Shown here: one piece after another, positions 1 to 9,734 of the stretch
How positions within the stretch are numbered: position 1 is the stretch's first letter
Layout: every line of letters begins with the position of its first letter
NCBI GenBank assembly: GCA_963575645.1
Contig: OY754466.1
Location: 32,892,001-32,956,000, forward strand
Length of the DNA stretch: 64,000 nucleotides
Origin: Xanthostigma xanthostigma
Lineage: Eukaryota; Arthropoda; Insecta; Raphidioptera; Raphidiidae
Direction: 5' to 3'
Notes under the pieces: generated by a model
Told to the model about the DNA's origin: nothing
The model's input: the letters and a program-made list of their open reading frames with translations, nothing else
Database searches by the model: none
Made by a program: the position numbers and the translations under genes

Positions 1-6
1 TTATAG

Positions 7-16
7 GCAAAATTGC
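7..16. other. Short dyad GCAA-AA-TTGC at monomer start
   Basis: The start of each monomer contains four-base inverted arms around two A's. It is retained in most types. GGCTAAACTGC monomers break it but improve pairing with the upstream AAGCAGTTTT arm. Part of the same sequence forms the right arm of the junction-spanning dyad. Confidence 0.4.
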
Positions 17-34
17 TTTATTCCATGAAGGTTA

Positions 35-96
35 GTCTATTTACACTATAACATTCAGGTTTGGATCATTCTCTCATAAGAAAATGCAAACTGCAT
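35..96 (+). other. Conserved monomer core (shown on first monomer)
   Basis: From GTCTATTTACAC through ATAAGAAAATGCAAACTGCAT, monomers of all types agree at nearly every position; the recurring exceptions are CATTTAGG or CAATTACG for CATTCAGG and single changes in GGATCATTCTC. The last 20 bases are the most constant; I found only scattered exceptions such as CAGACTGCAT, GTAAACTGC, CAATCTGC and CAACCGC. Type-defining differences lie outside. Uneven constraint within a satellite monomer can reflect a protein-binding site, as with the CENP-B box in primate alpha satellite, but no CENP-B box motif is present and a binding role is inference. Confidence 0.6.
84..96. other. Short dyad ATGCA-AAC-TGCAT in the conserved core
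   Basis: Five-base arms (84-88 and 92-96) flank a three-base centre, and two further A/T pairs follow one mismatch outward. The dyad repeats in nearly every monomer at the same phase. It could be a site for a dimeric DNA-binding protein or a weak cruciform; its presence alone proves neither. Confidence 0.55.
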
Positions 97-120
97 ATTA
101 ACCATTATTTTAACGCAGCC

Positions 121-139
121 AAGCAGTTTTTACATGCTT
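121..139. other. Inverted repeat AAGCA / TGCTT
   Basis: Arms at 121-125 and 135-139 enclose a nine-base T-rich loop. The left arm with its T run is nearly invariant across the window (AAGCAC in a few GGCGAAATTG-associated monomers). The right arm is lost in monomers with ACAAGTTTATG, and kept in ACATGCTTT and ACAAGCTTT forms. The ACAAGCTTT form creates an AAGCTT (HindIII) site, so such sites are spaced by monomer type. Confidence 0.55.
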
Positions 140-183
140 CACGACAATTGCGTGCAAATGAGTCCTTATAGGCAAAATTGCTT
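121..183. other. Dyad spanning the monomer junction (AAGCAGTTTT / AAAATTGCTT)
   Basis: AAGCAGTTTT at 121-130 and AAAATTGCTT at 174-183 of the next monomer are complementary at nine of ten positions, and the mismatch would be a G-U pair in RNA. They lie 43 bases apart across each monomer junction. Monomers beginning GGCTAAACTGCTT (for example 2,971, 4,621 and 5,611) change the right arm so that nine consecutive bases pair perfectly. The arms recur about 388 times in the same phase. Confidence 0.5.
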
Positions 184-1485
184 TTTTTTACAAAGGTAAG
201 TCTATTTTCACTATAACATTCAGGTTTGGATCATTCTCTCATAAGAAAATGCAAACTGCATATTAACCATTATTTTAACGCATACAAGCAGTTTTTACAT
301 GCTTTATGACAATTAGGGGCAAATGAGTCCTTATAGGCAAAATTGCTTTATTTCATAAAGGGTAAGTCTATTTACACTATAACATTCAGGTTTGGATCTT
401 TCTCTCATAAGAAAATGCAAACTGCATATTATCCATTATTTAAACGCAGACAAGCAGTTTTTACTTGCTTTACGACAATTAGGTGCAAATGAGTCTTTAT
501 AGGCAAAATTGCTTTATTTCATGAAGGTAAGTCTATTTACACTATAACATTTAGGTTTGGATCATTCTCTCATAAGAAAATGCAAACTGCATATTAACCA
601 TTATTTTAACGCATACAAGCAGTTTTTACAAGTTTATGACAATTAGGTGCAAATGAGTCCTTATAAGCAAAATTGCTTAATTTCATGAGGGTTAGTCTAT
701 TTACACTATAACAATTACGTTTGGATCATTCTCTCATAAGAAAATGCAAACTGCATATTTACTATCATTTTAACGCTTACAAGCAGTTTTTACATGCTTT
801 ATGACAATTAGGTGCAAATAAGTCCTTATAGGCAAAATTGCTTTATTTCTTGAGGGTAAGTCTATTTACACTATACCATTCAGGTTTGGATCATTCTCTC
901 ATAAGAAAATGCAAACTGCATATTAAAAATTATTTCAACGCATACAAGCAGTTTTTACATGCTTTATGACAATTGGGGGCAAATAAGTCCTTATAGGCAA
1001 AATTGCTTTATTTCATGAAGGTTAGTCTATTTACACTATAACATTCAGGTTTGGATCATTCTCTCATAAGAAAATGCAAACTGCATTTTAACTATTAGTT
1101 TAACGCATACAAGCAGTTTTTACAAGCTTTATGACAATTAGGTGCAAATGAGTCCTTATAGGCAAAATTGCTTTATTTCATGAGGGTTAGTCTATTTACA
1201 CTATAACATTTAGGTTTGGATCATTCTCTCATAAGAAAATGCAAACTGCATATTTACTATCATTTTAACGCATTTAAGCAGTTTTTACATGCTTTATGAC
1301 AATTAGGTGCAAATGAGTCCTTATAGGCAAAATTGCTTTATTTCATGAGGGAAAGTCTATTTACACTATAACATTCAGGTTTGGATTATTCTCTCATAAG
1401 AAAATGCAAACTGCATATTAACCATTATTTTAACGCATACAAGCAGTTTTTACATGCTTTATGACAATTAGGGGCAAATGGGTCC

Positions 1486-2970
1486 TTATAGGCAAAATTG
1501 TTTTATTTCATGAAGGTTAGTCTATTTACACTATAACATTCAGGTTTGGATCATTCTCTCATAAGAAAATGCAAACTGCATATTAACCATTATTTTAACG
1601 CAGCCAAGCAGTTTTTACATGCTTCACGACAATTGCGTGCAAATGAGTCCTTATAGGCAAAATTGCTTTTTTTTACAAAGGTAAGTCTATTTTCACTATA
1701 ACATTCAGGTTTGGATCATTCTCTCATAAGAAAATGCAAACTGCATATTAACCATTATTTTAACGCATACAAGCAGTTTTTACATGCTTTATGACAATTA
1801 GGGGCAAATGAGTCCTTATAGGCAAAATTGCTTTATTTCATAAAGGGTAAGTCTATTTACACTATAACATTCAGGTTTGGATCTTTCTCTCATAAGAAAA
1901 TGCAAACTGCATATTATCCATTATTTAAACGCAGACAAGCAGTTTTTACTTGCTTTACGACAATAAGGTGCAAATGAGTCTTTATAGGCAAAATTGCTTT
2001 ATTTCATGAAGGTAAGTCTATTTACACTATAACATTTAGGTTTGGATCATTCTCTCATAAGAAAATGCAAACTGCATATTAACCATTATTTTAACGCATA
2101 CAAGCAGTTTTTACAAGTTTATGACAATTAGGTGCAAATGAGTCCTTATAAGCAAAATTGCTTAATTTCATGAGGGTTAGTCTATTTACACTATAACAAT
2201 TACGTTTGGATCATTCTCTCATAAGAAAATGCAAACTGCATATTTACTATCATTTTAACGCTTACAAGCAGTTTTTACATGCTTTATGACAATTAGGTGC
2301 AAATAAGTCCTTATAGGCAAAATTGCTTTATTTCTTGAGGGTAAGTCTATTTACACTATAACATTCAGGTTTGGATCATTCTCTCATAAGAAAATGCAAA
2401 CTGCATATTAAAAATTATTTCAACGCATACAAGCAGTTTTTACATGCTTTATGACAATTGGGGGCAAATAAGTCCTTATAGGCAAAATTGCTTTATTTCA
2501 TGAAGGTTAGTCTATTTACACTATAACATTCAGGTTTGGATCATTCTCTCATAAGAAAATGCAAACTGCATTTTAACTATTAGTTTAACGCATACAAGCA
2601 GTTTTTACAAGCTTTATGACAATTAGGTGCAAATGAGTCCTTATAGGCAAAATTGCTTTATTTCATGAGGGTTAGTCTATTTACACTATAACATTTAGGT
2701 TTGGATCATTCTCTCATAAGAAAATGCAAACTGCATATTTACTATCATTTTAACGCATTTAAGCAGTTTTTACATGCTTTATGACAATTAGGTGCAAATG
2801 AGTCCTTATAGGCAAAATTGCTTTATTTCATGAGGGAAAGTCTATTTACACTATAACATTCAGGTTTGGATTATTCTCTCATAAGAAAATGCAAACTGCA
2901 TATTAACCATTATTTTAACGCATACAAGCAGTTTTTACATGCTTTATGACAATTAGGGGCAAATGAGTCC
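1486..2970 (+). repeat. Second copy of the 9-monomer (1,485-bp) tandem duplication
   Basis: 1,486-2,970 repeats 1-1,485 at a constant offset of 1,485 with few differences: AAATTGTTTTATTTC against AAATTGCTTTATTCC at the start, CAATAAGGTG for CAATTAGGTG near 1,963, and CTATAACATTC for CTATACCATTC in the sixth monomer. Equivalent pairs occur at 33,490/34,975 and 55,594/57,079. Elsewhere (C3, C4, C7, C13) only one copy of m1 onwards is present, so the duplication marks the left end of the super-unit. Confidence 0.92.
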
Positions 2971-5900
2971 TTATAGGCTAAACTGCTTTAGTTCATGAAG
3001 GTTAGTCTATTTACACTATAACATTTAGGTTTGGATCATTCTCTCATAAGAAAATGCAGACTGCATATTAACAATTATTTTAACGCAGACAAGCAGTTTT
3101 TACATGCTTCACGACAATTGCGTGCAAATGAGTCCTTATAGGCAAAATTGCTTTATTTTACAAAGGTAAGACTATTTACACTATAACATTCAGGTTTGGA
3201 CCATTCTCTTATAAGAAAATGCAAACTGCATATTAACCATTATTTTAACGCATACAAGCAGTTTTTACAAGCTTTATGACAATTAGGTGCAAATGAGTCT
3301 ATATAGGCAAAATTGCCTTATTTCATGAGGGTTAGTCTATTTACACTATAACATTTAGGTTTGGATCATTCTTTCATAAGAAAATGCAAACTGCATATTT
3401 ACTATCATTTTAACGCATACAAGCAGTTTTTACATGCTTTATGACAATTAGGTGCAAATGAGTCCTTATAGGCAAAATTGCTTTATTTCATGAGGGTAAG
3501 TCTATTTACACTATAACATTCAGGTTTGGATCATTCTCTCATAAGAAAATGCAAACTGCATATTAACCATTATTTTAACGCATACAAGCAGTTTTTACAT
3601 GCTTTATGACAATTAGGGGCAAATGGGTCCTTATAGGCAAAATTGCTTTATTTCATGAAGGTTAGTCTATTTACACTATAACATTCAGGTTTGGATTATA
3701 CTTTCAAAAGAAAATGCAAACTGCATATTAACCATTATTTTAACGCAGACAAGCAGTTTTTACATGCTTCACGACAATTGCGTGCAAATGAGTCCTTATA
3801 GGCAAAATTGCTTTATTTTACAAAGGTAAGTCTATTTACACTATAACATTCAGGTTTGGATCATTCTCTCATAAGAAAATGCAAACTGCATATTAACCAT
3901 TATTTTAACGCATACAAGCAGTTTTTACATGCTTTATGACAATTAGGGGCAAATGAGTCCTTATAGGCAAAATTGCTTTATTTCATTAGGGTAAGTCTAT
4001 TTACACTATAACATTCAGGTTTGGATCTTTCTCTCATAAGAAAATGCAAACTGCATATTAGCCATTATTTAAACGCAGACAAGCAGTTTTTACATGCTTT
4101 ACGACAATTAGGTGCAAATGAGTCTTTATAGGCAAAATTGCTTTATTTCATGAGGGTAAGTCTATTTACACTATAACATTTAGGTTTGGATCATTCTTTC
4201 ATAAGAAAATGCAAACTGCATATTTACTATCATTTTAACGCATACAAGCAGTTTTTACATGCTTTATGACTATTAGGGGCAAACGAGTCCTTATAGGCAA
4301 AATTGCTTTATTTCATGAAGGTAAGTCTATTTACACTATAACATTCAGGTTTTAATCATTCTCTCATAAGAAAATGTAAACTGCATATTAACCATTATTT
4401 TAACGCAAACAAGCAGTTTTTACATGCTTCACGACAATTGCGTGCAAATGAGTCCTTATAGGCAAAATTGCGTTATTTTACAAAGGTAAGTCTATTTTCA
4501 CTATAACATTCAGGTTTGGATCGTTCTCTCATAAGAAAATGCAGACTGCATATTAACTATTATTTTGACGCATACAAGCAGTTTTTACATGCTTTATGAC
4601 AATTAGGGGCAAATGAGCCCTTATAGGCTAAACTGCTTTATTTCATGAAGGTTAGTCTATTTACACTATAACATTCAGGTTTGGATCATTCTCTCATAAG
4701 AAAATGCAAACTGCATATTAACCATTATTTTAACGCTGACAAGCAGTTTTTACAAGCTTTATGACAATTAGGTGCAAATGAGTCCTTATAGGCAAAATTG
4801 CTTTATTTCATGAGGGTTAGTCTATTTACACTATAACATTTAGGTTTGGATCATTATCTCATAAGAAAATGCAAACTGCATATTTACTATCATTTTAAAG
4901 CATTTAAGCAGTTTTTACATGCTTTATGACAATTAGGTGCAAATGAGTCCTTATAGGCAAAATTGCTTTATTTCATGAGGGTAAGTCTATTTACACTATA
5001 ACATTCAGGTTTGGATCATTCTCTCATAAGAAAATGCAAACTGCATATTAACCATTATTTTAACGCATACAAGCAGTTTTTACATGCTTTATGACAATTG
5101 GGGGCAAATAAGTCCTTATAGGCAAAATTGCTTTATTTCATGAAGGTAAGTCTATTTACACTATAACATTCAGGTTTGGATCATTCTCTCATAAGAAAAT
5201 GCAAACTGCATATTAACTATTAGTTTAACGCATACAAGCAGTTTTTACAAGCTTTATGACAATTAGGTGCAAATGAGTCCTTATAGGCAAAATTGCTTTA
5301 TTTCATGAGGGTTAGTCTATTTACACTATAACATTTAGGTTTGGATCATTATCTCATAAGAAAATGCAAACTGCATATTTACTATCATTTTAAAGCATTT
5401 AAGCAGTTTTTACATGCTTTATGACAATTAGGTGCAAATGAGTCCTTATAGGCAAAATTGCTTTATTTCATGAGGGTAAGTCTATTTACACTATAACATT
5501 CAGGTTTGGATTTTTCTCTCATAAGAAAATGCAAACTGCATATTAACCATTATTTTAACGCATACAAGCAGTTTTTACATGCTTTATGACAATTAGGGGC
5601 AAATGAGCCCTTATAGGCTAAACTGCTTTATTTCATGAAGGTTAGTCTATTTACACTATAACATTCAGGTTTGGATCATTCTCTCATAAGAAAATGCAAA
5701 CTGCATATTAACAATTATTTTAACGCAGACAAGCAGTTTTTACATGCTTCACGACAATTGCGTGCAAATGAGTCCTTATAGGCAAAATTGCTTTATTTTA
5801 CAAAGGTAAGACTATTTACACTATAACATTCAGGTTTGGATCATTCTCTCATAAGAAAATGCAAACTGCATATTAACCATTATTTTAACGCATACAAGCA

Positions 5901-7260
5901 GTTTTTACATGCTTTATGACAATTAGGGGCAAATGAGTCCTTATAGGCAAAATTGCTTTATTTTACAAAGGTATGTCTATTTACACTATAACATTCAGGT
6001 TTGGATCATTCTCTCATAAGAAAATGCAAACTGCATATTAACCATTATTTTAACGCATACAAGCAGTTTTTACATGCTTTATGACAATTAGGGGCAAATG
6101 AGTCCTTATAGGCAAAATTGCTTTATTTCATGTAGGGTAAGTCTATTTACACTATAACATTCAGAGTTGGATCTTTCTCTCATAAGAAAATGCAAACTGC
6201 ATATTAACCATTATTTAAACGCAGACAAGCAGTTTTTACATGCTTTACGACAATTAGGTGCAAATGAGTCTTTATAGGCAAAATTGCTTTATTTCATGAG
6301 GGTAAGTCTATTTACACTATAACATTCAGGTTTGGATCATTCTCTCATAAGAAAATGCAAACTGCATATTAACCATTATTTTAACGCATACAAGCAGTTT
6401 TTACAAGCTTTATGACAATTAGGTGCAAATGAGTCCTTATAGGCAAAATTGCTTTATTTTATGAGGGTTAGTCTATTTACACTATAACATTTAGGTTTGG
6501 ATCATTCTTTCATAAGAAAATGCAAACTGCATATTTACTATCATTTTAACGCATACAAGCAGTTTTTACATGCTTTACGACAATTAGGTGCAAATGAGTC
6601 CTTATAGGCAAAATTGCTTTATTTTATGAGGGTTAGTCTATTTACACTATAACATTTAGGTTTGGATCATTCTCTCATAAGAAAATGCAAACTGCATATT
6701 AACCATTATTTTAACGCATACAAGCAGTTTTTACATGCTTTATGACAATTAGGGGCAAATGAGTCCTTATAGGCAAAATTGCTTTATTTTACAAAGGTAT
6801 GTCTATTTACACTAAACATTCAGGTTTGGATCATTCTCTCATAAGAAAATGCAAACTGCATATTAACCATTATTTAAACGCAGACAAGCAGTTTTTACAT
6901 GCTTTACGACAATTAGGTGCAAATGAGTCTTTATAGGCAAAATTGCTTTATTTCATGAGGGTAAGTCTATTTACACTATAACATTCAGGTTTGGATCATT
7001 CTCTCATAAGAAAATGCAAACTGCATATTAACCATTATTTTAACGCATACAAGCAGTTTTTACAAGCTTTATGACAATTAGGTGCAAATGAGCCCTTATA
7101 GGCAAAATTGCTTTATTTAATGAAGGTTAGTCTATTAACACTTTAACATTCAGGTTTGGATTATTCTCTCATAAGAAAATGCAAACTGCATATTAACCAT
7201 TATTTTAACGCAGACAAGCAGTTTTTACATGCTTCACGACAATTGCGTGCAAATGAGTCC

Positions 7261-7755
7261 TTATAGGCAAAATTGCTTTTTTTTACAAAGGTAAGTCTAT
7301 TTTCACTATAACATTCAGGTTTGGATCATTCTCTCATAAGAAAATGCAAACTGCATATTAACCATTATTTTAACGCATACAAGCAGTTTTTACATGCTTT
7401 ATGACAATTAGGGGCAAATGAGTCCTTATAGGCAAAATTGCTTTATTTCATGAGGGTAAGTCTATTTACACTATAACATTCAGGTTTGGATCATTCTCTC
7501 ATAAGAAAATGCAAACTGCATATTAACAATTATTTTAACGCAGACAAGCAGTTTTTACATGCTTCACGACAATTGCGTGCAAATGAGTCCTTATAGGCAA
7601 AATTGCTTTATTTCTTAAGGGTAAGTCTATTTACACTATAACATTCAGGTTTGGATCATTCTCTCATAAGAAAATGCAAACTGCATATTAACCATTATTT
7701 TAACGCACACAAGCAGTTTTTACATGCTTTATGACAATTAGGGGCAAATGGGTCC
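7261..7755 (+). repeat. Three-monomer insertion in C1 relative to C10
   Basis: In C10 the ATTAACACTTTAAC monomer (40,585) is followed directly by the GGCGAAATTG monomer (40,750). In C1 the same two (7,096 and 7,756) are separated by three monomers: TTTTTTTTACAAAGG, a GAGGGTAAG monomer with TTAACAATTATTTT, and a CTTAAGGG monomer with CGCACACAAG ending AAATGGGTCC. The last is almost a copy of 8,251-8,415. The preceding monomer ends CTTCACGACAATTGCG in C1 but CTTTACGACAATTAGG in C10, so the exchange began inside it. Confidence 0.82.
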
Positions 7756-8415
7756 TTATAGGCGAAATTGCTTTATTTCACAAAGGTAAGTTTACTTACA
7801 CTATAACATTCAGGTTTGGATCATTCTCTCATAAGAAAATGCAAACTGCATATTAACCATTATTTTAACCCTGACAAGCACTTTTTACATGCTTTACGAC
7901 AATTAGGTGCAAATGAGTCCTTATAGGCAAAATTGCTTTATTTCATGAGGGTAAGTCTATTTACACTATAACATTCAGGTTTGGATCATTCTCTCATAAG
8001 AAAATGCAAACTGCATATTAACCATTATTTTAACGCATACAAGCAGTTTTTACATGCTTTATGACAATTAGGGGCAAATAAGTCCTTATAGGCAAAATTG
8101 CTTTATTTCATGAAGGTAAGTCTATTTCCACTATAACATTCAGGTTTGGATCATTCTCTCATAAGAAAATGCAAACTGCATATTAACAATTATTTTAACG
8201 CAGACAAGCAGTTTTTACATGCTTCACGACAATTGCGTGCAAATGAGTCCTTATAAGCAAAATTGCTTTATTTCTTAAGGGTAAGTCTATTTACACTATA
8301 ACATTCAGGTTTGGATCATTCTCTCATAAGAAAATGCAAACTGCATATTAACCATTATTTTAACGCACACAAGCAGTTTTTACATGCTTTATGACAATTA
8401 GGGGCAAATGGGTCC

Positions 8416-9734
8416 TTATAGGCAAAATTGCTTTATTTCATGAAGGTTAGTCTATTTACACTATAACATTCAGGTTTGGATCATTCTCTCATAAGAAAAT
8501 GCAAACTGCATATTAACCATTATTTTAACGCAGCCAAGCAGTTTTTACATGCTTCACGACAATTGCGTGCAAATGAGTCCTTATAGGCAAAATTGCTTTT
8601 TTTTACAAAGGTAAGTCTATTTTCACTATAACATTCAGGTTTGGATCATTCTCTCATAAGAAAATGCAAACTGCATATTAACCATTATTTTAACGCATAC
8701 AAGCAGTTTTTACATGCTTTATGACAATTAGGGGCAAATGAGTCCTTATAGGCAAAATTGCTTTATTTCATAAAGGGTAAGTCTATTTACACTATAACAT
8801 TCAGGTTTGGATCTTTCTCTCATAAGAAAATGCAAACTGCATATTAACCATTATTTAAACGCAGACAAGCAGTTTTTACATGCTTTACGACAATTAGGTG
8901 CAAATGAGTCCTTATAGGCAAAATTGCTTTATTTCATGAAGGTTAGTCTATTTACACTATAACATTTAGGTTTGGATCATTCTCTCATAAGAAAATGCAA
9001 ACTGCATTTTAACCATTATTTTAACGCATACAAGCAGTTTTTACAAGTTTATGACAATTAGGTGCAAATGAGTCCTTATAAGAAAAATTGCTTAATTTCA
9101 TGAGGGTTAGTCTATTTACACTATAACAATTACGTTTGGATCATTCTAAAATAAGAAAATGCAAACTGCATATTTACTATCATTTTAACGCTTACAAGCA
9201 GTTTTTACATGCTTTATGACAATTAGGTGCAAATAAGTCCTTATAGGCAAAATTGCTTTATTTCTTGAGGGTAAGTCTATTTACACTATAACATTCAGGT
9301 TTGGATCATTCTCTCATAAGAAAATGCAAACTGCATATTAACCATTATTTTAACGCATACAAGCAGTTTTTACAAGTTTATGACAATTAGGTGCAAATGA
9401 GTCCTTATAAGCAAAATTGCTTAATTTCATGAGGGTTAGTCTATTTACACTATAACAATTACGTTTGGATCATTCTCTCATAAGAAAATGCAAACTGCAT
9501 ATTTACTATCATTTTAACGCTTACAAGCAGTTTTTGCATGCTTTATGACAATTAGGTGCAAATGAGTCCTTATAGGCAAAATTGCTTTATTTCTTGAGGG
9601 TAAGTCTATTTACACTATAACATTCAGGTTTGGTTCATTCTCTCATAAGAAAATGCAAACTGCATATTAACCATTATTTTAACGCATACAAGCAGTTTTT
9701 ACATGCTTTATGACAATTAGGGGCAAATGGGTCC
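8416..9734 (+). repeat. Cycle C2: short beta cycle, 8 monomers (1,319 bp)
   Basis: Head and TTTTTTTTACAAAGG monomers are followed by the beta version of the next types: CATAAAGGG with ACATGCTTTACG (8,746), CATTTAGG with CATTTTAACC (8,912, 164 bp), and TTATAAGAAAAATTGC with CATTCTAAAATAAG (9,076). A TTCTTGAGGG monomer with ACAAGTTTATG (9,241), a TTATAAGC monomer with TTTTTGCATGC (9,405) and a TTCTTGAGGG monomer with GGTTCATTC (9,570) follow, then the next head. C11 (41,575-42,893) is its copy in U2, at offset 33,159, including the rare TTTTTGCATGC. Confidence 0.88.

Larger units (their letters stand above)
1..165 (+). repeat. Reference monomer, head type (m1)
   Basis: This is the first complete 165-bp monomer and the type used here to mark the head of each cycle. 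Its signature is CATGAAGGTTAG at the 5' patch (here with a private C at 23, shared only with 33,490 and 55,594), CAGCCAAG at 116-123 and CTTCACGACAATTGCGTGC at 137-155. It is always followed by the monomer with TTTTTTTTACAAAGG. Residues 35-96 and 121-134 are nearly the same in every monomer of the window; residues 14-34, 95-120 and 133-161 carry almost all type differences. The phase chosen is arbitrary, because no edge of the array is visible. Confidence 0.95.
1..1485 (+). repeat. Cycle C0: 9-monomer alpha stub
   Basis: Nine monomers (1, 166, 331, 497, 661, 826, 991, 1156, 1321) give the ordered types m1 to m9. They are: head; TTTTTTTTACAAAGG; CATAAAGGG with ATTATCC and ACTTGC (166 bp); CATGAAGGTAAG with ACAAGTTTATG (164 bp); TTATAAGC with CAATTACG; TTCTTGAGGG with TTAAAAATTATTTC; CATTTTAACTATTAG; CATTTAAG; and GAGGGAAAG with GGATTATTC. 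The block is followed at once by a second copy of the same nine (1,486-2,970). The ninth monomer ends AAATGGGTCC here and AAATGAGTCC in the second copy. Confidence 0.9.
1486..8415 (+). repeat. Cycle C1: fullest ordered alpha cycle, 42 monomers
   Basis: After the second copy of m1-m9, new types follow in order. They include GGCTAAACTGCTTTAG (2,971), ATATAGGC with GCCTTATTTC (3,301), TATACTTTCAAAAG (3,631), CATTAGGG (3,961), GACTATTAGGGGCAAACG (4,126), GGTTTTAATC (4,291), GCGTTATTTTAC with TTTGACG (4,456), paired CATTATCTC/AAAGCATTT monomers (4,786 and 5,281), CATGTAGGG with CAGAGTTGG (6,106), ATTAACACTTTAAC (7,096) and GGCGAAATTG with AAGCACTTTTT (7,756). It ends with CTTAAGGG monomers. The same order recurs in C10 (34,975) and C16 (57,079), and with gaps in C5, C7 and C13, so I treat it as the closest thing here to the ancestral HOR, about 6.9 kb. 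Confidence 0.85.

Noticed and set aside
58-68. RNA polymerase III B-box-like GGTTTGGATCA, hinting at origin from a tRNA-derived element
   Set aside because: It differs from the B-box consensus at key positions, there is no convincing A box at the right spacing, and no tRNA fold is visible.
84-91. POU-factor octamer (ATGCAAAT)
   Set aside because: ATGCAAAC matches seven of eight bases, but such a short match in AT-rich DNA is expected by chance and there is no promoter context.
35-96. CENP-B box
   Set aside because: The CENP-B box needs a TTCG...CGGG pattern. No monomer type I read contains it, and CpG is nearly absent from the core.
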